From NCBI GenBank assembly GCA_016710765.1, contig JADJUJ010000006.1, positions 248,001-312,000 on the forward strand: a DNA stretch of 64,000 bases. Reading direction: 5' to 3'. This document shows positions 44,699 to 52,844 of the stretch, one piece after another (positions within the stretch are counted from its first letter, which is position 1; every line of letters starts with the position of its first letter). The notes under the pieces were generated by a model. It worked only from the letters and a program-made list of their open reading frames with translations, made no database searches and was not told the origin of the DNA. Source of the DNA: Lewinellaceae bacterium (GTDB taxonomy: Bacteria > Bacteroidota > Bacteroidia > Chitinophagales > Saprospiraceae). Position numbers and translations under genes: made by a program.

Positions 44699-45618
44699 CT
44701 AGCGGGGTGGAGCTGATTTTACTGCCCTGAAACTAAAATCACCCATCCGTATTTTTTTGGGGAGGGCATGCACTTGTCCATTGTACACAATGCGATAAGC
44801 AGTGCTGGTGTCGGGCCCTGCAGTAGCCGTCCACCAATATATAACTGGGGAGTGGTGCTTCCACAAGGGCGATTCTTTGTCGGGCTTTGCGGCATGGTAA
44901 CTTGCGGTTCCCGACTGCTCTTCCCAAACGCCGCCTGCATTCATGTTGTGCCGGACTTGCGATGCGACGGCTTCTGCTATAGTTGGCAGGCGCCAAATGT
45001 TCAATGCCGAATCGGAAAGGCTTAGCCCATCGTCCTGTAAGTGGGCACAGATCTCGGTTGCCTGGTGCCAACTGTAGCCTTTGGAATCGTTGGGCCATCC
45101 GGGTCCTTCAGGCGCCCAAACGAGTGCCAGGCCGTTGCCGACAATGGTTCGGACCCCATAATTGCCATCATCTATCCTTCCTGAAATACGAATCAGGGGT
45201 TCAATGGAAAATACCAGGTAACAAAATAGGGGTAAAAGCCAGGTAATACGCCGGGCCCAAGGCATTGGCTGTGGTCTGCCAACATAGAAGAGCGCTGACA
45301 GGCAAGCATAGGAACGCCAATAAAAGCAAGTGCCGCAGTTGATTGTATCCAGAGTACTGGCAACAGGATGCCAACAAGCGCCAACAACAATGCCCCCCAC
45401 CTGGGCCAGCGCAAGGCAACGAGGCCCATTGCCGCAAAACCAACACCCCAAGGGAGGTATTGCAGTAACATCAGGGAAAGGTTGGCTTTCAGACTGGGAA
45501 AATACCAGCCTTCGTGAAAGTTCTCCAAAGTGCCCCAAAATGCCCAGAAACAGGCCAAACCGGTATTGCTTAGGACAGCAGCCCAGCCCAATTTATTGCG
45601 CGTGGAAGTTGTTATCAT
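44699..45618 (-). CDS. membrane protein with C-terminal DUF1566-like domain, frame broken
   Basis: The N-terminal half (from ATG 45618) has several membrane helices (WAAVLSNTGLACFWAFWGTL, LPWGVGFAAMGLVALRW, GALLLALVGILLPVLW). The C-terminal 140 residues are a DUF1566/Lcl-type domain: VGNGLALVWAPEGPGWPNDS, WRLPTIAEAVASQ, YWWTATAGPDTSTAYRIVYN and FSFRAVKS. All three frames carry plausible protein between about 45230 and 45350, so at least two indels lie there and the exact sequence could not be rebuilt. DUF1566 domains are usually extracellular modules of unknown binding. Confidence 0.6.
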
Positions 45619-45704
45619 ACATGTGTTCCAATCTCCAAAGTTGCCCTTGGAGTAACTTGCTTGCAATGATTTCCCACAGGCTGGGGCATGATGTCTGCAA
45701 GCAT

Positions 45705-45935
45705 TTACGGTGCTTCCTCCCCCACAAAAGCAAATCTGGGTTCCCTCCCTAATGCCGTTTCCACCATTTCTAAAAACATGGTTTTGGGCCGTACGAACCA
45801 GCGGGTCGTACCATAAAGCGGTTGGTAAACCACCAGCTGCGCGTTGGTTTCGGAATGTGTGGCCTCTCCCAGCACCAGGTAATAACGCCCTTTGTAATGC
45901 TGGTAAACGCCTGTTGGAATGGGAGTTTCAATCAT
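45705..45935 (-). CDS. DUF1653 family protein
   Basis: This 76-residue protein consists of one DUF1653 domain: GVYQHYKGRYYLVLGEATHS, ETNAQLVVYQPLYG and WFVRPKTMFLEMV. The family is a small beta-fold of unknown function, often annotated near nucleotide or repair genes. It overlaps the start-proximal gene downstream of it by 8 bases. Confidence 0.85.
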   Translation of the reverse strand: MIETPIPTGVYQHYKGRYYLVLGEATHSETNAQLVVYQPLYGTTRWFVRPKTMFLEMVETALGREPRFAFVGEEAP

Positions 45936-46465
45936 GGTCTTCTTTCATTTTACGCAAAAAATGGGATAGCGCTACCAGGAACAAGGCGGGAAAACCGATC
46001 CAGAACAGTTCGCTGGCCAGTACCCGCAAGCCCCAGCGACTAAAAAAGGCGCCGGCGCCAAGGGGGGATACCTGAATAGGCCGCCAGGGGAAGAAAATGC
46101 GCTCCAAACTGAAGGGCCACCACAAGGCGATGCCCTTGCCGCCGTTGGTGAGCATGTCGAGCAGCGGGTGCGATACAGTAGCGAGCACCAGGAATAAAGC
46201 AATGTTGCGAAACGCCGGGTGTTTCCGGTAAAACAATGCCGCCATCAGACTGCCGAATACCAGGGCAAAAACAATCGAGTGGGTAAAACCGCGATGCCCC
46301 CATTGGCTGCCGTAAGGCGATGCCAAATGGAACCCCAGGACATCCATATCGGGTGCAAAGGCGCAAAAACCCCGCCAACAGCAGCAGTCTGACGCTGTTT
46401 GTTTTTGGAAAAAATGATTTCCCAATGGCAGTGGATGCCAGGATGTGCCCGAAAATAGAAGCCAT
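45928..46465 (-). CDS. membrane-bound metal-dependent hydrolase (YdjM/DUF457), one frame break
   Basis: From ATG 46465 it reads MASIFGHILASTAIGKSFFP. Removing one T from the run at 46365-46369 continues as GFCAFAPDMDVLGFHLASPY, GSQWGHRGFTHSIVFAL and ATVSHPLLDMLTNGGKGIAL. The Asp and His residues of the HRGFTHS and SHPLLD motifs are the metal ligands known in the family. Several helices fill the rest, for about 179 residues. It starts 1 base after the stop of the upstream gene and overlaps the DUF1653 gene. Confidence 0.82.
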
Positions 46466-46466
46466 G

Positions 46467-47204
46467 TTACCAGCTGATGCCCTGTGCTTCCGCCTGAGGA
46501 TGTATTTTGAAGAAAATGCTGCCGCCGGCCGTGGTGGTCGACAGGAAGGTATATTGGCGTTTGGCCGCTACATTGGGGTCCTGTGCCGGACAGGAGGGCA
46601 GCAACTGCAGCCCGGGGATGTCCTTTACGTTCTGGTACAGCCGGCCGTGCTGCGGCGCGCCGAGTTCGAAGCCCATTTTGGCGCGGTAATGATTGGGGAA
46701 ACGCCGGAAGAGGTCGTTTCCATCCCAGTACAAGGCGCCATTGACATCCCGAATGATGTCGCGGATATCGTTCAGATCGCGCAAGAATAGTTTCATGACC
46801 GCGCGGGTTGCTGCCTGCCGCCGGTCTTCGTCGCCGCCTGTGCCGAAGTAGTCCTGATAGCCCGCGCTGGTGAGGCCATGCACGTAAGAAACGTCTTGTA
46901 CCAAATCCTGTAATCCGTACACTTTCCCGGCCCGGTGAAAGGCGGTCCCCTTGGCCCGGGTGTAATTGTACATGGTGATGGCGATGGCCACGCATTCCCG
47001 GAACATTTCTCCCAGCGGGTTGGCAGGATTGATTTGCCGGATCAGTCCCATGTGCCCGCCTTCGGCGTAAATAATGGCTGCATATTGCCGCAATTGTGTT
47101 CCGGAAATGATGGGTACGGGAGATTCGCCCAAAAAGGCTGCATCGGGCCCGTATTGTTGAACATCGAGTAGTTTTCCGTTAGCGTCGTATACATAACTGG
47201 CCAT
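46467..47204 (-). CDS. protein of unknown function with SleB-like opening
   Basis: This 245-residue protein lacks a signal peptide. It contains LRQYAAIIYAEGGHMG and RECVAIAITMYNYTRAKGTA, which recall the Glu-containing 'IYAE...A.A.V..NR' opening of SleB-type cell-wall hydrolases. The rest (GLTSAGYQDYFGTGGDEDRR, GALYWDGNDLFRRFPNHYRA) does not match anything I recognise. It could be a muramidase-like effector or an unrelated fold. It is the first gene of a tight three-gene set with the YdjM-like and DUF1653 genes. Confidence 0.45.
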   Translation of the reverse strand: MASYVYDANGKLLDVQQYGPDAAFLGESPVPIISGTQLRQYAAIIYAEGGHMGLIRQINPANPLGEMFRECVAIAITMYNYTRAKGTAFHRAGKVYGLQDLVQDVSYVHGLTSAGYQDYFGTGGDEDRRQAATRAVMKLFLRDLNDIRDIIRDVNGALYWDGNDLFRRFPNHYRAKMGFELGAPQHGRLYQNVKDIPGLQLLPSCPAQDPNVAAKRQYTFLSTTTAGGSIFFKIHPQAEAQGISW

Positions 47205-47418
47205 AGTGGTGTTGGGTTTTTAGTCTTTGGTCTTTAGATATTGGGTTCTGGTAGGCTGTATGGACAAAGAAACAAAGGAAAAACAACAATTCCAATTTCG
47301 GTAGTATTCGACGCATTAGGGCAAAGGCGGTTTTTTCTCCCTGCTTTTTGCCGTTTTATCGAAATAACAGGGTGAAATTTTACACTTTTGCAGACCTTGA
47401 ATCAAAACAATCTTTTAC

Positions 47419-50400
47419 ATGAAGTATTTTTTTACGAGCCTGATCTGGTGTTGCCTGGCACTTGGCCTTTCCGCCCAAAGCACCAATTATTTCAAAGAAA
47501 TCAGGATAAGATCCATCGGACCCGGTATGATGTCGGGCCGGATCACCAGTATTTGCTGCGATCCCACCAATAAGCAGGTGATTTATGCCGGCGCTGCTTC
47601 TGGCGGCGTTTGGCGGAGCACCAGCGGGGGCACCAACTGGGAACCCATTTTTGACAAAGCCCCAACCCAGAGCGTGGGCTCTATTGCCGTCAACCCACAC
47701 AACCCGGATGAAATCTGGGTGGGAACGGGCGAGGGCAATCCGCGCAATTCCCAGAACTTTGGCGCCGGTATTTTCAAAAGTATCGACGGCGGAGAAACCT
47801 GGACCTGCATGGGACTGGAAAATACCCATACCATTTACCGGATTATCATCCACCGCGACGACCCGAATACGGTCTTCGTTGCCTCGCTGGGCTCCACCAA
47901 TGGCCCCAATGCCGAGCGCGGTGTATTCAAAACCACCGATGGCGGTAAAAACTGGCGGAAGGTGCTGTTTGTCAACGACCTGACGGGTTGTGCAGAACTT
48001 ATCGCCGACCCCAGCAATCCCAACAAGCTCTTTGCCGCCATGTGGGAATACCAGCGCTGGCCCTGGTTTTTTAAATCGGGTGGCAAAGGTTCCGGCCTTT
48101 ACGTGACGTATGATGGTGGCGAAAACTGGCAGCAACGCACGTCAAAAGACGGCCTGCCGGAAGGCGAACTGGGCCGCATGGGACTTGCTATCTCCAAGGC
48201 CAACCCCGATGTGGTGTATGCCCTCGTGGAAGCGGAAGAAAATGCCATGTACAAAAGCACCGATGGCGGGATAAAATGGAAAAAAGCAGCCGATAAAAAC
48301 ATGGGCGACCGGCCTTTTTACTACGCCGAAATTTATGCCGACCCCTCCAATGAAAACGTGGTATACTCGGTGCATACGCAAGTCACGCGAAGTATCGATG
48401 GTGGTCAGAGTTTCGATTCCTGGGTGTCGAGCTGGCGCATTCACCCCGATCACCATGCCCTTTGGATCGACCCTAACGACCCCAAGCACATCATCGATGG
48501 CAACGACGGCGGCCTGAACATCACCTACGATGGCGGCGATACCTGGCGGTATGCTGAAAACATACCCGTCGGACAGTTCTACCACATCAATGTCGACAAC
48601 GAAATTCCGTACAATATTTACGGAGGCTTGCAGGACAATGGCACTGTGGTGGGGCCTTCTGCTGTGTGGAAATACGGCGGATTGCGCAATTCTGAGTGGC
48701 AGGAAGTGAACTTTGGCGATGGCTTCGATGCCATGCCACAGCGCGACAACAGCCGGTACTGTTTTGCCATGTCGCAGGGTGGCGAATTGTCGTACATCGA
48801 CCGGCAAACGGGCAACAGCCGCTACATCAAGCCGCTTCACCCGGATGGGCTGAATTTGCGCTGGAACTGGAATGCCGCCCTGGCCCAGGATCCTTTCAAC
48901 GACCACGGGCTTTATTTCGGCAGCCAGTACCTGCATTATTCGCCCGATTTGGGGCACAGTTGGCAACTGCTCTCCCCGGATTTGACCACCAACGACACCT
49001 CCAAACTCCACCAGGACATTTCCGGTGGCCTCACCATTGATGCGACCAATGCCGAAAATTATTGCACCATTGTCAGCATTGCGCCAAGCCCCAAAGACAA
49101 GCAGGTGATTTGGGTGGGAACCGACGATGGGAACCTGCAGCTGACCCGCGACGGCGGCAAAACATGGGAAAACCTCAACGACCGTTTGCCCGACTTTCCC
49201 AAAAACGCCTGGATTCCCCAGATCGAAGTCTCCGCCACCAATGCCGGCGAAGCATTTGTGGTGCTCAACAATTACCGTCAAAACGACTGGCAGCCCTACC
49301 TGTACCACACCACCGATTTTGGCCGGAAATGGAAGCGTTTGGCGTCTGCCAACAGTGTTGAGGGGTTCTGCCTTTCGGTAGTACAGGATTTGGAAGTGCC
49401 CGGCTTGTTGTTTCTGGGTACCGACCGCGGTTTGTATTACAGCATCAATTACGGTAAAACATGGACCAAGTGGCCCAATGAAGATTTTCCCTCTGTTCCC
49501 GTTCAGGACATGAAAATACACCCGCGTGATGGCGATTTGGTAATCGGAACCTACGGACGTGCCATCTGGATTATGGATAATCTGGTGGCTTTGCGCGAAC
49601 AAGCCAGGCTGGAAGGCAAACTGTTTGATCAACCATTTAAAGTTTTTACCCCCCAACCGGCGGTATTGGCTGCCTTTATTTCCTACAACGGTCCGCACTA
49701 CCCGGCCAATGCCACTTATGTTGGCGAGAACAAGGGTACCCAGGCGATGATACCGATGTGGATCAAGCCGGTAAAAAAGGAAGATGAGGCCGATAAAAAA
49801 GACAAAAAAGAGGAGCCTGCTGCACGCCCGCAAGGACGCCGTGGTGGTGGCGGTGGCCGTATGGGCGGTGGCGGTCGCGCTGGCAAGGCAAGCATAGTGG
49901 TGCTGTCGATGCAAGGCGATACCCTGCGGCAATGGAAAACCAATGTGGATACTGCCTTTACAGCGATTTTCTGGGGGCTGGATACCAAAGGCGTTTCCTT
50001 TCCGAGCAACCGGGAGGACAACAACGAAGATGGTTCCGATCCGGGTGGTGGCCCGCGGGTGCTTCCCGGCAATTACAAAATTGTAGTGTCGTACAACAAA
50101 ATGGTGGATTCTACGGTCCTGAAGGTCATCGAAGACCCGAGGTTTCATACACCCACCGCCGTTCGCGAAGCGGAGGCTGCTGCCCTGCGCGGTTTTTACC
50201 CCACGGTTGATAAAGCCAAAGCAACGTATGATCGCCTGGTAGAGGCGGAAAAGAACATCAAACTGGTGGAAACGGCCTTCGTGAATGTACCCGACAGTAC
50301 CAAAAAAGCGGTACTGAAACTGGGCAGTGCTGTTCGCGACAGCATTTCGGCCATGAAGGATGAATTCTTCACCCAAAAGCCTACCAAGGGGATTCAGCGC

Positions 50401-50613
50401 AACCCTAATACCCTGAATGGAAAGCTTTGGACGGCCATTTCCTATATCAACAACAGTGAAGGGGCGCCCAACGGTTCGGCTCAGGTGGCCATTTCGGAAG
50501 CAGAAAAAGCAGTTGGTGCCATGGAGCAAAAGGTAAATTCTCTGTTTGATGGGCCCTGGAAGGAGTTCAGAGCACAAGCAGAAGCGGTACAACCGCCGCT
50601 GTTTAAAGATTAG
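47419..50613 (+). CDS. large secreted VPS10/BNR-repeat (sortilin-like) protein
   Basis: The protein has 1064 residues with a signal peptide (FTSLIWCCLALGLSAQS). It carries two beta-propellers made of BNR/Asp-box blades (STSGGTNWEPIF, SIDGGETWTCMG, TTDGGKNWRKVL, TYDGGENWQQRT, SIDGGQSFDSWV, TRDGGKTWENLN, TTDFGRKWKRLA). A Gly/Arg-rich low-complexity stretch (about residues 812-832, GRRGGGGGRMGGGGRAGK) precedes a C-terminal helical region. This architecture is common in Bacteroidetes as 'glycosyl hydrolase' or WD40/YVTN/BNR proteins. No catalytic residues are evident. It lacks a T9SS sorting domain. Confidence 0.88.
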   Translation: MKYFFTSLIWCCLALGLSAQSTNYFKEIRIRSIGPGMMSGRITSICCDPTNKQVIYAGAASGGVWRSTSGGTNWEPIFDKAPTQSVGSIAVNPHNPDEIWVGTGEGNPRNSQNFGAGIFKSIDGGETWTCMGLENTHTIYRIIIHRDDPNTVFVASLGSTNGPNAERGVFKTTDGGKNWRKVLFVNDLTGCAELIADPSNPNKLFAAMWEYQRWPWFFKSGGKGSGLYVTYDGGENWQQRTSKDGLPEGELGRMGLAISKANPDVVYALVEAEENAMYKSTDGGIKWKKAADKNMGDRPFYYAEIYADPSNENVVYSVHTQVTRSIDGGQSFDSWVSSWRIHPDHHALWIDPNDPKHIIDGNDGGLNITYDGGDTWRYAENIPVGQFYHINVDNEIPYNIYGGLQDNGTVVGPSAVWKYGGLRNSEWQEVNFGDGFDAMPQRDNSRYCFAMSQGGELSYIDRQTGNSRYIKPLHPDGLNLRWNWNAALAQDPFNDHGLYFGSQYLHYSPDLGHSWQLLSPDLTTNDTSKLHQDISGGLTIDATNAENYCTIVSIAPSPKDKQVIWVGTDDGNLQLTRDGGKTWENLNDRLPDFPKNAWIPQIEVSATNAGEAFVVLNNYRQNDWQPYLYHTTDFGRKWKRLASANSVEGFCLSVVQDLEVPGLLFLGTDRGLYYSINYGKTWTKWPNEDFPSVPVQDMKIHPRDGDLVIGTYGRAIWIMDNLVALREQARLEGKLFDQPFKVFTPQPAVLAAFISYNGPHYPANATYVGENKGTQAMIPMWIKPVKKEDEADKKDKKEEPAARPQGRRGGGGGRMGGGGRAGKASIVVLSMQGDTLRQWKTNVDTAFTAIFWGLDTKGVSFPSNREDNNEDGSDPGGGPRVLPGNYKIVVSYNKMVDSTVLKVIEDPRFHTPTAVREAEAAALRGFYPTVDKAKATYDRLVEAEKNIKLVETAFVNVPDSTKKAVLKLGSAVRDSISAMKDEFFTQKPTKGIQRNPNTLNGKLWTAISYINNSEGAPNGSAQVAISEAEKAVGAMEQKVNSLFDGPWKEFRAQAEAVQPPLFKD

Positions 50614-50620
50614 GTGCGAC

Positions 50621-50655
50621 TAGTGTCGGGGCCACTTTGAGTGGCACCGACACTA
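50621..50655. terminator. bidirectional hairpin between convergent genes
   Basis: TAGTGTCGG and CCGACACTA pair outside an inner CCACT-TTG-AGTGG stem with a 2-base internal loop. The hairpin lies between the VPS10-like gene and the membrane partner of the first sigma factor. There is no long T tract, so termination efficiency is uncertain. Confidence 0.65.
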
Positions 50656-50692
50656 ATATGCTTGTGCTATCCGGAGTTGTTTTACTGCTTGT

Positions 50693-51260
50693 TCAATTGT
50701 TTTCCAGGACGGTGGGGATGTAAGGTGCCGGACGGCTCCAGATTTCCCGCTTGAGTAATTCCGTGGTGTTGGGCGATGCCGTTGGGTTGGTGCCTGGCAA
50801 CGGCGCTGCTTCTTGAATAAGTTGTGCCCGATCTGTTGTTTGTTCCAGAACCGGAAGTTGTGGCGACAAGGCTGATTTGTGGCTGGCAGGCGCATGAACC
50901 GGTTTTGCTGCACTTTGGTTGGGCTACGGGCACTTCAGCCGTGGCGGGACTTAGCGGGCTTGCCTCCTGTGCTGGTGCTGGTGCCGGAATTTCCTGGCTT
51001 GGAAGCGGTTGGTCCTGACGTACGTCAGATACCGGCCGGAGCAGCCAATAAGCCGTCAGGGCAATGGCCACCACAACGAGCCCGCTGGCCAGTGTTTGGG
51101 CAGGCGTCCAGCCAGTTTTGGCCGGGATGGCTTTTTCCACCTGTGTCCATACCTTGTCGGAAGGTTGGTCCCACCCGGCAGGGGATGGGCTGTCCGGGAG
51201 GTTATTGAAAGTGCTGCGAAACAGTTCGTCCAGCGACTGAAAATCTTGTTGCTCCGTCAT
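50693..51260 (-). CDS. putative anti-sigma-like membrane protein, one frame break
   Basis: From ATG 51260 it has a cytoplasmic part (FQSLDELFRSTFNNLPDSPS, PSDKVWTQVEKAIP), one membrane helix (LASGLVVVAIALTAYWLL) and a Pro/Ala-rich periplasmic stalk. Removing one A at 50914-50916 gives the tail AAKPVHAPASHKSALSPQ and PTASPNTTELLKREIWSR, ending VLENN at 50693. The uncorrected frame gives a Ser/His-rich end that looks wrong. It follows an ECF sigma gene by 41 bases, the normal place for an anti-sigma factor, though no known anti-sigma domain was seen. Confidence 0.6.
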
Positions 51261-51301
51261 ATCGGGTTGTGGGGTCGCAGGGCCTGCGACATTAATATTT
51301 A

Positions 51302-51847
51302 TTAGGTAATATAAGATTTGTCAATGATGCGTTTTAGGTATTCCCGGGCTTTAAACAACTGGCTCTTGCTGGTGCCGATGGAAATACCAAGTTGTTCGGC
51401 AATTTCTTCATGGCTGAAGCCTTCGATGGCATACAGGTTGAACACGGTGCGGTAGCCCGGTGGTAGTTTTTGGAGCAGGCTTAAAAGTCGTTCAGCATCA
51501 AGGTTGGCAGAAAAGTCTTCCTCGGTGCGCAACAAGTTTTCAAATGGGTTGAAATCGGGGGTCGATTGCAGGAAATCCCGTTGTTTGCGCAGGTGGCTGA
51601 GGGCGGTATTGACCATAATTCGCCGAATCCAGCCGCCCAGGGCGCCTTCGCCCCGAAACTGCGTCATGTCGCGGTACACGCGGATGAAACCATCCTGCAA
51701 CAAGTCTTCCGCTTCTGCACGATCTCGAGCAAAGCGAAGCAGAACCCGAAACATCGGCACGCTGAATTGCTGGTACAAGGCGCGTTGGTGCGTTGCACTG
51801 CCCCGCAGAACGCCTTGCACTAATTCCTGGTCGCTCAAATGCTGCAT
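51302..51847 (-). CDS. ECF RNA polymerase sigma factor
   Basis: This is a 181-residue sigma-70-family factor. Region 2 reads AEDLLQDGFIRVYRDMTQFR, GEGALGGWIRRIMVNTALSH and LRKQR. Region 4 reads LLSLLQKLPPGYRTVFNLYA, IEGFSHEEIAEQLGISIGTS, KSQLFKAREYLK. It starts with the usual LSDQELVQGVLRGSA. The frame is intact. It forms a pair with the downstream single-helix protein. A second sigma/membrane pair lies at 55.5-57.4 kb. Confidence 0.93.
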   Translation of the reverse strand: MQHLSDQELVQGVLRGSATHQRALYQQFSVPMFRVLLRFARDRAEAEDLLQDGFIRVYRDMTQFRGEGALGGWIRRIMVNTALSHLRKQRDFLQSTPDFNPFENLLRTEEDFSANLDAERLLSLLQKLPPGYRTVFNLYAIEGFSHEEIAEQLGISIGTSKSQLFKAREYLKRIIDKSYIT

Positions 51848-51930
51848 GAGGTTTGGTTACGTAAAATATGATGAAAACGCTGGAAACGGGTTGCCTGTGG
51901 CTGCGAATTATTTTTCAAAGATAAATAATT

Positions 51931-52007
51931 AATGTGGCCAATGGGGGAATGAGGCCAATGAGGCCAATGGGGTTAATGTGGGGAATGATGGCAATATGGG
52001 GGGGGGG
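51931..52007. repeat. AATG(A/G)GGCC-type low-complexity tract
   Basis: The stretch repeats words such as GGCCAATG, GAGGCCAATG and AATGTGGGGAATG and ends in a run of ten G. It separates the kinase gene from the sigma gene. No coding role is seen. Confidence 0.7.
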
Positions 52008-52009
52008 CT

Positions 52010-52844
52010 TCAAGTGCCTGCACTCAAATCCAGTTTGAGGGCTGCTTGGAACAGGCCGTTTTTGTGTGACAGGCTCAGCGAATATTGTTCGGGATAAATC
52101 AGATCGAGCTGACGGCGGATGTTTTTCAGTCCGATACCGCTTTCGCTGCCATTTTCTTTTTTAGCCACATGCTCTGCAGTGTTGTCTACGCGGAAATCGA
52201 GTTGTTGTCCCTGAAGTATAAGGCGGATGTTGATGACGGCCTTGCCTGTGGTACTGTTGGCGCCATGTTTGAACGCATTTTCTACCAGCGGCAACAAGAG
52301 CAGGGGGGCAATTTGGGCGCGCTGGTTATCGATGTCTTCTGAATAGGTAACCGTCAAACGGTCGTTGTAGCGGAGTTTTTCCAGTTCAATATAGTCTTGG
52401 ATAACTTTGGTCTCTTCGGAGAGGCGGATCCGCGGCCTTCACGGTGGTTGCGGCGGCTACGGTGATAAAACAGTCGAAGGAGGTGAGGTAGATGCCGGGG
52501 CCAAAAAATACCTGAATTTGGGTGCCTGGGTCGAATAAGGGAAAATACACGTAGGCAATAATCAGCCGGTACACTACGATGGAAACGGTAAAGGCCAGCA
52601 GGGTCAGGCCCACCAGTTTGGCCAGTTTGTCGCGTTCCAGGTACAGTGGCAGGATGTAATAAAAAACAAAGTAGGTGAGGGCAATTTTGACGGGCAAAAC
52701 AAATGCCTCGCCAAAAAGCGCCTGTGGAAGGGATTCCGGAATGGGTGATTGGTGTAAGATGCAGGTCAGAAAGGCATTCAGTACCAGGTACACTACCCAG
52801 AAACTAAGGTGATTGACGATCCGGATCCAGTTTATTCGTTCCAT
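52010..52844 (-). CDS. LytS/YehU-type sensor kinase with internal deletion
   Basis: The N-terminal part (from 52844) has four membrane helices (VNHLSFWVVYLVLNAFLTCI, LPVKIALTYFVFYYILPLYL and others). The C-terminal part has the end of the His_kinase domain and a HATPase: RIRLSEETKVIQDYIELEKL, RYNDRLTVTYSED, APLLLLPLVENAFKHGANST and SGIGLKNIRRQL. The stretch between, which in this family holds the NPHFLFN phosphoacceptor region of about 60-70 residues, is missing, and the two parts are out of frame at about 52430. As written it cannot autophosphorylate. No LytTR response regulator is adjacent. Confidence 0.75.

Noticed and set aside
48142..50592. An 816-codon open frame on the minus strand, antisense to the VPS10-like gene
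   Set aside because: It lies wholly inside a well-supported secreted protein, shows no domain or signal, and is rich in His, Val and Arg as expected for a complementary frame of a high-GC gene.
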